The position numbers and the translations under genes are program-made. Under the pieces are notes generated by a model that saw only the letters and a program-made list of their open reading frames with translations, searched no databases and was not told the DNA's origin. Below, one piece after another: positions 1-5,967 of a DNA stretch of 9,786 nt. Origin of the DNA: CAZHRJ01 sp964534765. GTDB lineage: Bacteria > Lindowbacteria > 2-12-FULL-62-27. Position 1 is the stretch's first letter, and each line of letters starts with the position of its first letter. The stretch lies in the NCBI GenBank assembly GCA_964534765.1, contig CAZHRJ010000112.1, forward strand, positions 1-9,786, read 5' to 3'.

Positions 1-71
1 GATGTGCCTCTGTCTAAACTTGACGTTCAGACCGTCGGGGGGGCTGAATAGTTACTTTGTATTTGCAATTT

Positions 72-85
72 GTACCAATTGGTAC
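72..85. promoter_or_regulatory. 14-bp perfect palindrome upstream of the murein operon
   Basis: The sequence gtaccaattggtac equals its own reverse complement. It lies 72 bases before the ATG of the transglycosylase gene, in a non-coding, relatively AT-rich stretch. A possible sigma70 -35 element, TTGACG, sits at 20-25. The best -10 I find is TGAATA at 45-50, with a long 19-base spacer, so the promoter is only tentative. If it is real, the palindrome would lie just downstream of the transcription start, where a dimeric repressor could act. No regulator gene is adjacent. Apart from these elements I see nothing convincing in bases 1-157. Confidence 0.35.
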
Positions 86-157
86 CCGGCCTTCTCCATA
101 TTCGAGAGTCCGGCGTTTCTTGATGCGCCCGGCTTCAAAAGTTAGAGTGGGGATGAC

Positions 158-1057
158 ATGAGAAGGGCATATGAGCCGGGAATCAGAAAATGGGTGATGG
201 GGGTCCTGAGTCTGTTCTTTTTGGTGGGACCATCAGACTGTGGATACGCGGCCGGCGGTATGGCCGCCGCAGGTCCTTTTGGCGGGTTGGCGGATCGGCT
301 CATTCGGGATGGTTTTGATACCGTATGGATTCGAACGCTGTTTTCAGATCCGCAATGCGAGTTTCTACCGGCCATCGCCCAGATCAATCTCAAACACCAT
401 GAGGATACGGCGGCGTACGGGATTTTTCTCGAGGAGAAAAACATCGCCATCGCCGAAAATTATCTCACAAAATTCCGACCGGTGCTGGAACAGTTTCATC
501 AGAAAACAGCCGTCCCACCGGAAGTTGTGGTTGCCATCCTGCTGATCGAAACCAAATGCGGTCTGGACCGAGAGAAGGCCCCGGTGATGAATGTCCTGGC
601 CAGCATATCGGTCTGTTCCGAAAAAAATATCCTGGATGCCGGCTTCCGCGTGCTCCAGTCTCAATTCCCCGACGTGACGCGGATGGAAATCCGCCGCCGT
701 TCCCGCCTCCGCAGCCGGTGGGGATACAAGGAACTCCGGGCGTTTCTCAAATGGGCCGCCCGCGAAAAGGTCGACCGGCCCCTCGCCATCAGGGGCTCAT
801 GGGCCGGAGCCTGGGGGTTGCCCCAGTTTGTGCCGTCGTCCCTGGCTGCGTATGCCGCGGATGGAAATCAGGACGGGCGGATTGATTTGAATGAGGATGT
901 CGACGCCATCGCGAGCATTTGCAATTATTTGAAAAAAAATGGCTGGAAAGCGGGAAAATCTCCGGCAGAACAGCGCCGCGTGATCTGGCGGTATAATCAC
1001 AGCCCCCTCTACGTCGATACCGTATTGGACGTGGCGGAACGGATTCGGAATCCGTGA
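158..1057 (+). CDS. MltB-family lytic murein transglycosylase (SLT_2 domain)
   Basis: The protein (299 aa) probably cleaves the MurNAc-GlcNAc bond of peptidoglycan in the periplasm, giving 1,6-anhydromuropeptides. The N-terminus is a signal-like segment (KW then VMGVLSLFFLV, about residues 11-23). The MltB/Slt35 motifs are present in order: ILLIETKCG with the expected catalytic Glu at 131; GSWAGAWGLPQFVPSS at 213-228 (family form GSYAGAMGLPQFMPSS); an EF-hand-like loop DGNQDGRIDLNED at 235-247 followed by DAIASICNYLKKNGW; and YNHSP at 279-283. It is shorter than E. coli MltB (about 360 aa) and shows no clear lipobox, so it may be soluble or anchored by an uncleaved signal. The ATG at 158 is preceded by a GGGG-type Shine-Dalgarno (149-152). 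Its stop overlaps the nagZ start, so the two are probably translationally coupled. Family assignment is firm; the exact cleavage mode (endo or exo) is inferred. Confidence 0.93.
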   Translation: MRRAYEPGIRKWVMGVLSLFFLVGPSDCGYAAGGMAAAGPFGGLADRLIRDGFDTVWIRTLFSDPQCEFLPAIAQINLKHHEDTAAYGIFLEEKNIAIAENYLTKFRPVLEQFHQKTAVPPEVVVAILLIETKCGLDREKAPVMNVLASISVCSEKNILDAGFRVLQSQFPDVTRMEIRRRSRLRSRWGYKELRAFLKWAAREKVDRPLAIRGSWAGAWGLPQFVPSSLAAYAADGNQDGRIDLNEDVDAIASICNYLKKNGWKAGKSPAEQRRVIWRYNHSPLYVDTVLDVAERIRNP

Positions 1058-1938
1058 CGACCAGCCCCCTCATGATCGGCCTGCCCGGAACGGAGCTTGG
1101 ACCTGACGATGAGGCCAGGCTGGACCGGATCCGTCCGGCATCGGTCATTTTGTTTACCAGAAATTTTTCGTCCGTAACGCAGATCAAAACCCTCATTCGC
1201 CGGATCGGGGAAATCGCGGGCCCTCAGTGTCAACTCGCGATCGATCACGAAGGCGGCCGGGTGGTCCGATTTCCGGAAGCTCTCCCGCCGCTTCCGGCAC
1301 CGCGTCTGTTCGGGGAGGGCCGGGATCCGGAGAAGATGCGGAAGGCGGCGAAGACAGCCGCGACCGCATTGAGGGACTGGGGGTTTTCTCTGAATCTGGC
1401 GCCGGTCGTCGACGTTTTAACTCCGACGAGCCACCCGCGGATGATCGATCGATGTTTTGGATCCGATCCCGAACGGGTGTCGGAAATGGCTGAGGCGTTT
1501 ATACGCGGGATGCGGGAGGGCGGCATTCTGACCTGCGCCAAACATTTCCCGGGTGTCGGTCCGGCGGAGCTTGATCCACATGAGACCGGCCCGAAAATCA
1601 CCGCGACCAGAAAAATGATGGAGCCTCATCTCTTGCCGTTCCGCAGGGCCATCGCGGCGGGAGTCGATACGGTCATGATCTCACATATCCTCTATCCGGA
1701 ATTGGACTCCTCCGGTCCGGCCACTCTCTCGGAGAAAATCATTGCGGGATTGCTGAAAGACGAAATGGGATTCGGCCGACAGATTCTTTCTGACGATCTT
1801 GAAATGGGCGCCATTCAGGAAAAACATGGCATCGAGGAAGCCGTGCTGCGCGCGTCCAAGGCTGGGTGCACTCTGCTGCTGGTCTGCAAGGAGCCTGATC
1901 TTCAAGACCGTGCTTGGAAGGCTTTGAGAAAAGAATGA
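1054..1938 (+). CDS. nagZ: Beta-N-acetylglucosaminidase NagZ-like (glycoside hydrolase family 3)
   Basis: This GH3 enzyme (294 aa) most likely removes the non-reducing GlcNAc from GlcNAc-anhydroMurNAc-peptides, a cytoplasmic step of peptidoglycan recycling; no signal peptide is visible. Motifs: IDHEGGRVVRF from 63 (usual VDQEGGRVQRF); NLAPVVDV; AKHFPGVG at 162-169; the Asp-x-His dyad D174-P175-H176, which acts as the acid/base pair in NagZ; ISHILYPELD; and SDDLEMGAI with the expected nucleophile D247. The motif that is usually KHFPGHG reads KHFPGVG, so its second His is Val. The length is near the single-domain NagZ form and lacks the extra C-terminal domain of B. subtilis NagZ. The start is GTG at 1054, overlapping the previous stop in the arrangement GTGA. 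The protein begins almost directly at the first strand (LMIGLPG), consistent with this start. The gene lies between a murein transglycosylase and a sugar kinase, which supports the recycling role over a general hexosaminidase. Confidence 0.92.
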   Translation: MTTSPLMIGLPGTELGPDDEARLDRIRPASVILFTRNFSSVTQIKTLIRRIGEIAGPQCQLAIDHEGGRVVRFPEALPPLPAPRLFGEGRDPEKMRKAAKTAATALRDWGFSLNLAPVVDVLTPTSHPRMIDRCFGSDPERVSEMAEAFIRGMREGGILTCAKHFPGVGPAELDPHETGPKITATRKMMEPHLLPFRRAIAAGVDTVMISHILYPELDSSGPATLSEKIIAGLLKDEMGFGRQILSDDLEMGAIQEKHGIEEAVLRASKAGCTLLLVCKEPDLQDRAWKALRKE

Positions 1939-1951
1939 TCGGGCGCCCGAT
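1938..1951. promoter_or_regulatory. 14-bp perfect palindrome filling the nagZ-kinase gap
   Basis: The sequence atcgggcgcccgat is a perfect palindrome. It runs from the last base of the nagZ stop codon to the base before the kinase ATG, so it occupies essentially the whole intergenic gap. In RNA it could only form a short hairpin, since a perfect palindrome leaves no loop without opening the central pairs. As DNA it could bind a dimer. No Shine-Dalgarno is evident for the kinase, so this element may affect how ribosomes re-initiate after nagZ. GC-rich palindromes can arise by chance. Confidence 0.35.
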
Positions 1952-3001
1952 ATGACCGATCCGGATCAGCATCTGGCGGAGGCGGTGTTCCGGCACTATT
2001 CTGTGGGATCACCACGCGCAGTTCGGTTCATTCCGTCAGGATTGATCCATCGGACTTACTGTGTCGAGACGGAACAGGGACATTTCATCCTTCAACGCCT
2101 CCATCCTGATTTGTCATCCGACGCGCTTCTGGCCGACTATCGCGCGGTGACGGACTATCTCGCTGACCAGCATTTCCCCGGCCCGAATCTGTTGGTGACC
2201 CGTTCCGGCGAGCTGACGGTTCTTTTGGATGGATATCGTCATCGCCTGATGACCTATCTGGAGGGGATATCCCACGATGAAGTCCGGGACGATGCGATGG
2301 CGGGCGAGGCGGGGCAGATGCTCGGACGGTTTCATGTGTCGGTGTCAGAATTTCGATATACCTTCAAGTCGAATCGGCCCCTGCATGATTCAGCGAAGCA
2401 CTTTGAGGCCTTTCAGAAGATTGTATCCCCCGACGCGCTGAAAAAACTTGCCGGGACTATTCCTCGCGAAGATGTCGCGACCATGACGGCGGTGATTCTG
2501 GATGAATTCCCCCGCCATTTTCTTCCATGTCCTCTGCCGTCCCGTATCGTTCATGGGGATCCCAAGATCAGCAATGTCCTCTTTGATCCGTCCAGCGGCC
2601 GCGCGGTCGGCATGGTGGACCTCGATTCGTGCGCGAGGCACACGGTCCTTGTCGATTTGGGTGATGCCGTTAGATCCTGGTGCCGGGAGGGACGTGAGGA
2701 TCAGCCCACGCCCTTTTTGCCGAATCGTTTTCGGGCGCTACTGGTGGGGTATCTTTCGGCCCAGGCGTCGCTCAGTCAACAGGAGCGGAGCTTGATCGTT
2801 CAGGCTTGCCATCTGATTACTCTTGAGATGACCTCCCGGTTTTTGCGCGATATCGTCGAAGATCGCTATTTCGGCTGGGACGCGGGCCGCTACTCCTCAC
2901 GGGCGGAGCATAATTTTGCCCGCGCGTGCGGGATGTTCGCACTGTATCGATCGATGCTTGACTATCGAACCGACATGGACCGGATTGTTGCGCAGTTGTG
3001 A
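1952..3001 (+). CDS. NahK-like N-acetylhexosamine kinase, APH (phosphotransferase) fold
   Basis: The protein (349 aa) belongs to the aminoglycoside phosphotransferase/choline kinase fold and most resembles N-acetylhexosamine 1-kinases. Visible features: an N-lobe segment GLIHRTYCVE followed by GHFILQRLHPDL (NahK has GHINTTYLV...RYILQQM); FEAFQKIV; the catalytic loop HGDPKISNVLF at 201-211 with base D203 and N208; the metal-binding VDLD with D223 and D225; LVDLGDAVR; and a C-terminal LEMTSRFLRDI...EHNFARA that matches the NahK tail pattern (LTMECGMRFLADYL...EHNLVR). The usual length of NahK is about 360 aa. By context it probably phosphorylates GlcNAc released by NagZ, or possibly MurNAc as AmgK does, making sugar-1-phosphate for UDP-sugar synthesis. 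The substrate is an inference. The ATG at 1952 lies 13 bases after nagZ with no clear ribosome binding site, suggesting coupled translation. The gene ends the operon and converges on the TPR gene. Confidence 0.85.
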   Translation: MTDPDQHLAEAVFRHYSVGSPRAVRFIPSGLIHRTYCVETEQGHFILQRLHPDLSSDALLADYRAVTDYLADQHFPGPNLLVTRSGELTVLLDGYRHRLMTYLEGISHDEVRDDAMAGEAGQMLGRFHVSVSEFRYTFKSNRPLHDSAKHFEAFQKIVSPDALKKLAGTIPREDVATMTAVILDEFPRHFLPCPLPSRIVHGDPKISNVLFDPSSGRAVGMVDLDSCARHTVLVDLGDAVRSWCREGREDQPTPFLPNRFRALLVGYLSAQASLSQQERSLIVQACHLITLEMTSRFLRDIVEDRYFGWDAGRYSSRAEHNFARACGMFALYRSMLDYRTDMDRIVAQL

Positions 3002-3020
3002 GGCAACGCTTGCCGCGCGT

Positions 3021-3323
3021 CTACAACCCAGCAGATTTTGATGGGGGTGGATCATCGGCCAGAAGCCGTTTGATTCCCATGGCGATCAGCTCGTACATCG
3101 CCTCTTCCTCCCGCCCGCCGGCCTGGCGGTAAAGATCCAGCGCTTTCTTGACATTCTTCAGTCTGCGGAAATGATATTCGGCCAGCCGTTTGAGTCCGTC
3201 CGAGTATCGAACCGTCAGGAATATGCGTTCGGCCAAGTCGAGATCGCCGCGGTTGAAATGCTCGTTACCCTTGCGGATTAGCGCGGTTTTGGTTTCAGGA
3301 TCAATCTCGGGCAATTCCGGCAT
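3021..3323 (-). CDS. Small TPR-like helical protein of unknown function
   Basis: A 100-residue protein with two TPR-like helical hairpins: KGNEHFNRGDLDLAERIF (about 17-34), then LKRLAEYHFRRLKNVKKALDLYRQAG, each with the small/large residue spacing of TPRs. There is no signal peptide or membrane segment, so it is probably cytoplasmic. I do not know its partner. An in-frame ATG nine codons upstream (3350) would give 109 residues, but the ATG at 3323 is preceded by GAGGGGC at good spacing and begins a natural hydrophilic N-terminus (MPELPEIDPETK), so I prefer it. The C-terminus is short and disordered (DDPPPSKSAGL). The gene follows tRNA-Leu on the same strand at a distance of about 100 bases, and its stop faces the kinase stop with 19 bases between them. 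Confidence 0.8.
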   Translation of the reverse strand: MPELPEIDPETKTALIRKGNEHFNRGDLDLAERIFLTVRYSDGLKRLAEYHFRRLKNVKKALDLYRQAGGREEEAMYELIAMGIKRLLADDPPPSKSAGL

Positions 3324-3422
3324 GATCAGCCCCTCGACACATTCCAGCACAATCTGTAGAACATGACACCATAGCCCATCTCAGTGGATGAGAACACTAA
3401 AGGCCGATCAATCAATCTGGAA

Positions 3423-3505
3423 TGCCGGCGGAGGGATTTGAACCCCCACGGAGTTGCCCCCGCTAGGCCCTGAACCTAGTGCGTCTGCCGTTCCGCCACG
3501 CCGGC
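3423..3505 (-). tRNA. tRNA-Leu, anticodon CAG
   Basis: Read on the minus strand, this 83-nt sequence begins GCCGGCG and ends CGCCGGC plus discriminator A, a perfect 7-bp acceptor stem. The anticodon arm is CTAGG-TTCAGGG-CCTAG, giving anticodon CAG, which reads CUG leucine codons. A long variable arm (GGGGGCAACTCC region) is present, as expected of a class II tRNA such as tRNA-Leu. The T loop is TTCAAAT, and the discriminator base A is the leucine identity base. The 3' CCA is not encoded; the next bases are TTC. Confidence 0.96.
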
Positions 3506-3526
3506 GCAACATAGACGGCAAAATCG

Positions 3527-3555
3527 ATGGTATCCGTTTTTGATTGGATTCGCAA
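3527..3555 (-). promoter_or_regulatory. Possible sigma70 promoter for tRNA-Leu
   Basis: On the minus strand, TTGCGA (3555-3550) and TACCAT (3532-3527) are separated by exactly 17 bases, each matching 4 of 6 consensus positions. The -10 ends 21 bases before the mature tRNA 5' end, leaving a short leader for RNase P to remove. It lies between the stop of the metallohydrolase gene and the tRNA. It is weak by sequence alone; position is the main support. Confidence 0.3.
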
Positions 3556-3598
3556 GTTTGACGGCGCCCGCCCAGTGGTCGCGTCCGGCATCTTAGAC

Positions 3599-5095
3599 TC
3601 AGCGTGATCGTATTCTGAAATTGTTGAACTCGGCCTCACCCGTCTCGTTTCCCCATGATTTGACATAGACCCCCATCCGGGACTCTTCCGATATCTCAGG
3701 CATCTTCGAATCCGATAACCGCCAGAGCGGCCGCCAGGATTTTTTCTCATGATCCAGCGCCACAAAATTGATTCCCTTCCCTGTTCTCTGAAACCCCAAT
3801 TCCTTCGGCTGGACCGCCAGAAGCTCGGGACCGATCTCTACGTTTCCCTTTCGAACCACCGTCAATCCGGTGAGGAACCCTTCCTGGATGCCAAACAGGA
3901 TAAAGTTCCTCGCATCCCTATAAAGAATCAATCCGGCCTCGGTCTTCCGATCCGCAGGCGGATCGATCGCGACCGCGCAGGACCATGTGGGCGACTCCGG
4001 CGGCGTTCTCATCCAGCGCGGCGCGGAGGATACCCCAGCCCATAGGTTCTCCCCCGGCCCGGCTCGGAGACGAAGCCGCTTCGATTGTACCGCTCCCTCT
4101 CGACCCTTCCAGTCGTCCGATTCAAAATCATCCGGCTCTCCGGGATCAAATGGAATCTTTGGAAATGGGGTCGGCGATCGGAACCATCTGAGCTTGTCTC
4201 CGTTCGACCAAAATGTCAAAAATCCGTCCTCATCCGTTCTTAAAACCCGGACGTCCGCCGCCTCCAATTTTTCAAGCGTGTGCGGCCTCGGATGATCAAA
4301 CGAGTTGCCGCGCCCGCAGGAGATCAGTCCATATCGCGGGCTCACGTAATCCAGAAATGTCTCGGAGGTCGAACTGAGACTTCCATGATGGCCGACCTTC
4401 AGCACATCCGATTTTAACCGCTCCCCGAATCGCCCGGCGATCACCTCCTCGGCTTCCTTCTCCGCGTCGCCCGTGAATAAGAATCCGAGCCGGCCATGCT
4501 TCACATGAATCACAACGGAATTGTCATTCATATTCTCGTACTCCGGATCGTCCGGATGCAGGACCAGCACCTCAAGGCTCGGATCCCAGTCCAGTCGATC
4601 CCCGGCCTTTGGCTGACGGTACGCAATTGACTTGCTCTCAATGACACCCAGCAGGCTCTTGTATTCCGGCGTCGTATGCGGCTTGCCGCAATCCAGAACC
4701 TCCAGAACCTGGCAGAATTCGAGCACCGAGTTTGTGGTTCCGCGCCGGTCATCTCTGGGCGAAATCGCACCGCCGATGTGGTCGGCGTGGGGATGGGTCA
4801 GGACCATCGTATGGATCGTTTTGATCCGCCGCGACCTCAAAAACGGAAGGACCCCGCGCCGCGCGTCCGGACCGGCGTCGATGAGGATATTCTTCCCGCC
4901 CGGAGTCTTGATGTATATCCCATCCCCCTGCCCAACATCCATGACGGTGACTTCAAGCTCCCCGGGGGCCGATTCGCCGCCGACATCGGCGGACCACGAG
5001 GGCGACACCAGGGATAGGGCAAACAGGAAAATACCGAGCACAGCGCATCGAGCGCGCGAACCCGCTCCGGCAGGGGGCTGAACGACAGAGTCCAT
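3599..5095 (-). CDS. Secreted ComEC-type MBL-fold hydrolase with C-terminal lectin-like domain
   Basis: The protein (498 aa) begins with a signal peptide (hydrophobic about 17-31, likely cleavage after SWSA at 36). Residues 47-310 are a metallo-beta-lactamase domain of the ComEC/Rec2 C-terminal type: VMDVGQGDGIYI at 51-62, LIDAGPD, the metal site THPHADHIGG (H101, H103, D105, H106), TGDAE with bridging D210, and VGHHGS with H236/H237, plus DHPRP around 268. All metal ligands appear intact. In ComEC this domain is thought to act on incoming DNA; free secreted forms have no general substrate known to me. Residues about 335-498 form a second domain ending in MGVYVKSWGNETGEAEFNNF, a pattern typical of concanavalin-like or DUF1349-type beta-sandwich domains. 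No ComEC membrane domain is present, so this is not the DNA uptake channel itself. The start is ATG at 5095, with AGGA about 12 bases upstream. Confidence 0.87.
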   Translation of the reverse strand: MDSVVQPPAGAGSRARCAVLGIFLFALSLVSPSWSADVGGESAPGELEVTVMDVGQGDGIYIKTPGGKNILIDAGPDARRGVLPFLRSRRIKTIHTMVLTHPHADHIGGAISPRDDRRGTTNSVLEFCQVLEVLDCGKPHTTPEYKSLLGVIESKSIAYRQPKAGDRLDWDPSLEVLVLHPDDPEYENMNDNSVVIHVKHGRLGFLFTGDAEKEAEEVIAGRFGERLKSDVLKVGHHGSLSSTSETFLDYVSPRYGLISCGRGNSFDHPRPHTLEKLEAADVRVLRTDEDGFLTFWSNGDKLRWFRSPTPFPKIPFDPGEPDDFESDDWKGREGAVQSKRLRLRAGPGENLWAGVSSAPRWMRTPPESPTWSCAVAIDPPADRKTEAGLILYRDARNFILFGIQEGFLTGLTVVRKGNVEIGPELLAVQPKELGFQRTGKGINFVALDHEKKSWRPLWRLSDSKMPEISEESRMGVYVKSWGNETGEAEFNNFRIRSR

Positions 5096-5171
5096 CCATC
5101 AGGCTATCCTAACCGGAGAACTCCGTGCAACGCTTTCCCGCAAAGGCATTTCTGCCGAAATAGAAACTAAG

Positions 5172-5834
5172 GTGAATTCCTTGATCCTGACAACGGCTTT
5201 GGCGCTCCTGATTATTCTCCTGGTGCTGGCTCTGGATTTCAGCCTCCGTCGCCATCCGGGGAGATCCATTGAGGTTGCCTGCAGCCGGGTGCTGTTGTGG
5301 CTGACAATCGCGGCTCTGATCGCATCCGTTGTCTGGCAACCGCATCTTCTGGCCGGGCTGGCCTGGGCGCTGGCCTGCTCCAATGCCTTTGTCGTCCATC
5401 ACCGCGCGCGCATGCTCGCCGAGACGGCCAGTGTTCGCCGGCAGACGCGGCCGGATCAGCCGGGAGAATCGCCCTACGAACAGTTCATCAACACTTTTTT
5501 TTCCCATTTTGACAGTGGAGATGCTGATACCATCGAATTCGAGTTCAGGCAGTGGCGGATGGAAGTCAGATTCAAAAAGGGCGAGCGGGTTTCCCCGGTC
5601 ACCGATACGCCCTTTCATCTGATACTCCAGATCAAACGAATGTTCGACGCGGCCACAGTCCGAAATCTGAAGACGGGTGAACATCGCTTGAGATATGTCG
5701 CCCGCGGCATTCTCTATGAATTCAGTTCTGAAGAAATCGCCGGGACACTGCTTCGCCTCCGCTTGATCGGAAAACACTCCGCGTCCACAGAAGAATCATC
5801 GGCATTTGATCGCTTGATGGCTTCTGCGCGATAA
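5172..5834 (+). CDS. Membrane protein with soluble domain resembling the N2 domain of GspE/PilB (tentative)
   Basis: The N-terminus carries hydrophobic segments at about 4-22, 38-54 and 58-75, joined by basic links (SLRRHPGR; HHRARM), so it is an inner-membrane protein with its bulk probably cytoplasmic. Residues about 95-215 are soluble. From about 118 they read DADTIEFEF...MEVRFKKGERV...ILQIKRMF, then TGEHRLRYVARGILYEF and GTLLRLRLI. This follows the order seen before the Walker motifs in type II/IV secretion ATPases (ASDIHIEP...VRFRIDG...RIK-M...QDGR, then GERVVLRLL). No Walker A or B follows, and the protein stops there. The assignment is by eye and unproven; otherwise it is a hypothetical protein. 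The GTG at 5172 is used here. A TTG at 5181 has a better placed Shine-Dalgarno (AAGGTGA, 5169-5175) and is a real alternative. The gene is divergent from the metallohydrolase gene, with 76 bases between starts. Confidence 0.75.
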   Translation: MNSLILTTALALLIILLVLALDFSLRRHPGRSIEVACSRVLLWLTIAALIASVVWQPHLLAGLAWALACSNAFVVHHRARMLAETASVRRQTRPDQPGESPYEQFINTFFSHFDSGDADTIEFEFRQWRMEVRFKKGERVSPVTDTPFHLILQIKRMFDAATVRNLKTGEHRLRYVARGILYEFSSEEIAGTLLRLRLIGKHSASTEESSAFDRLMASAR

Positions 5835-5840
5835 GGTCTG

Positions 5841-5886
5841 TTTTCTTTGCGGTCCGCCTGAGGTATACAGACATCGATCCGGATCG
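5841..5886 (+). promoter_or_regulatory. Possible promoter with a 12-bp palindrome near its start point
   Basis: TATACA at 5864-5869 could be a -10 element, with TTTTCT at 5841-5846 as a poor -35 at 17-base spacing. A perfect palindrome, cgatccggatcg, follows at 5875-5886, about where transcription would begin. The 133-base gap between the membrane-protein gene and the TPR gene suggests that the latter has its own promoter. The -35 is weak, so the call is low. Confidence 0.27.
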
Positions 5887-5967
5887 GATATCGGCACGAA
5901 TGATCTCGGAGGATGATCCACCGAAACTAACTGTCGCTGAATACTACCGTAGGTGCATGGGCGTGGA

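Noticed and set aside
2..145. Short open frame of 47 codons from ATG at 2 to TAG at 143-145
   Set aside because: It has no visible ribosome site, a composition rich in Cys/Asn/Tyr unlike the neighbouring proteins, and covers the AT-rich leader and palindrome. It could be the tail of an upstream gene, but nothing supports that.
1952..3001. Aminoglycoside resistance phosphotransferase
   Set aside because: The fold is shared, but the tail motifs match N-acetylhexosamine kinases and the gene is coupled to nagZ in a housekeeping context with no mobile-element signs.
3002..3014. Hairpin GGCAA-CGC-TTGCC just after the kinase stop, between convergent genes
   Set aside because: The stem is only 5 bp and lacks a T-tract on either strand, so I do not call it a terminator.
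3599..5095. Whether the MBL protein is ComEC itself
   Set aside because: It has a signal peptide and lacks the ComEC competence membrane domain, so it is a stand-alone secreted relative.
5114..5125. Inverted repeat CGGAG-AA-CTCCG between the divergent metallohydrolase and membrane-protein genes
   Set aside because: Arms of 5 bp with GC-rich content are expected by chance; no promoter could be aligned with it.
5109..5777. Antisense open frame (222 codons) opposite the 220-residue membrane protein
   Set aside because: The plus-strand frame has membrane helices and a family-like domain; the antisense product has no coherent hydrophobic or domain pattern.
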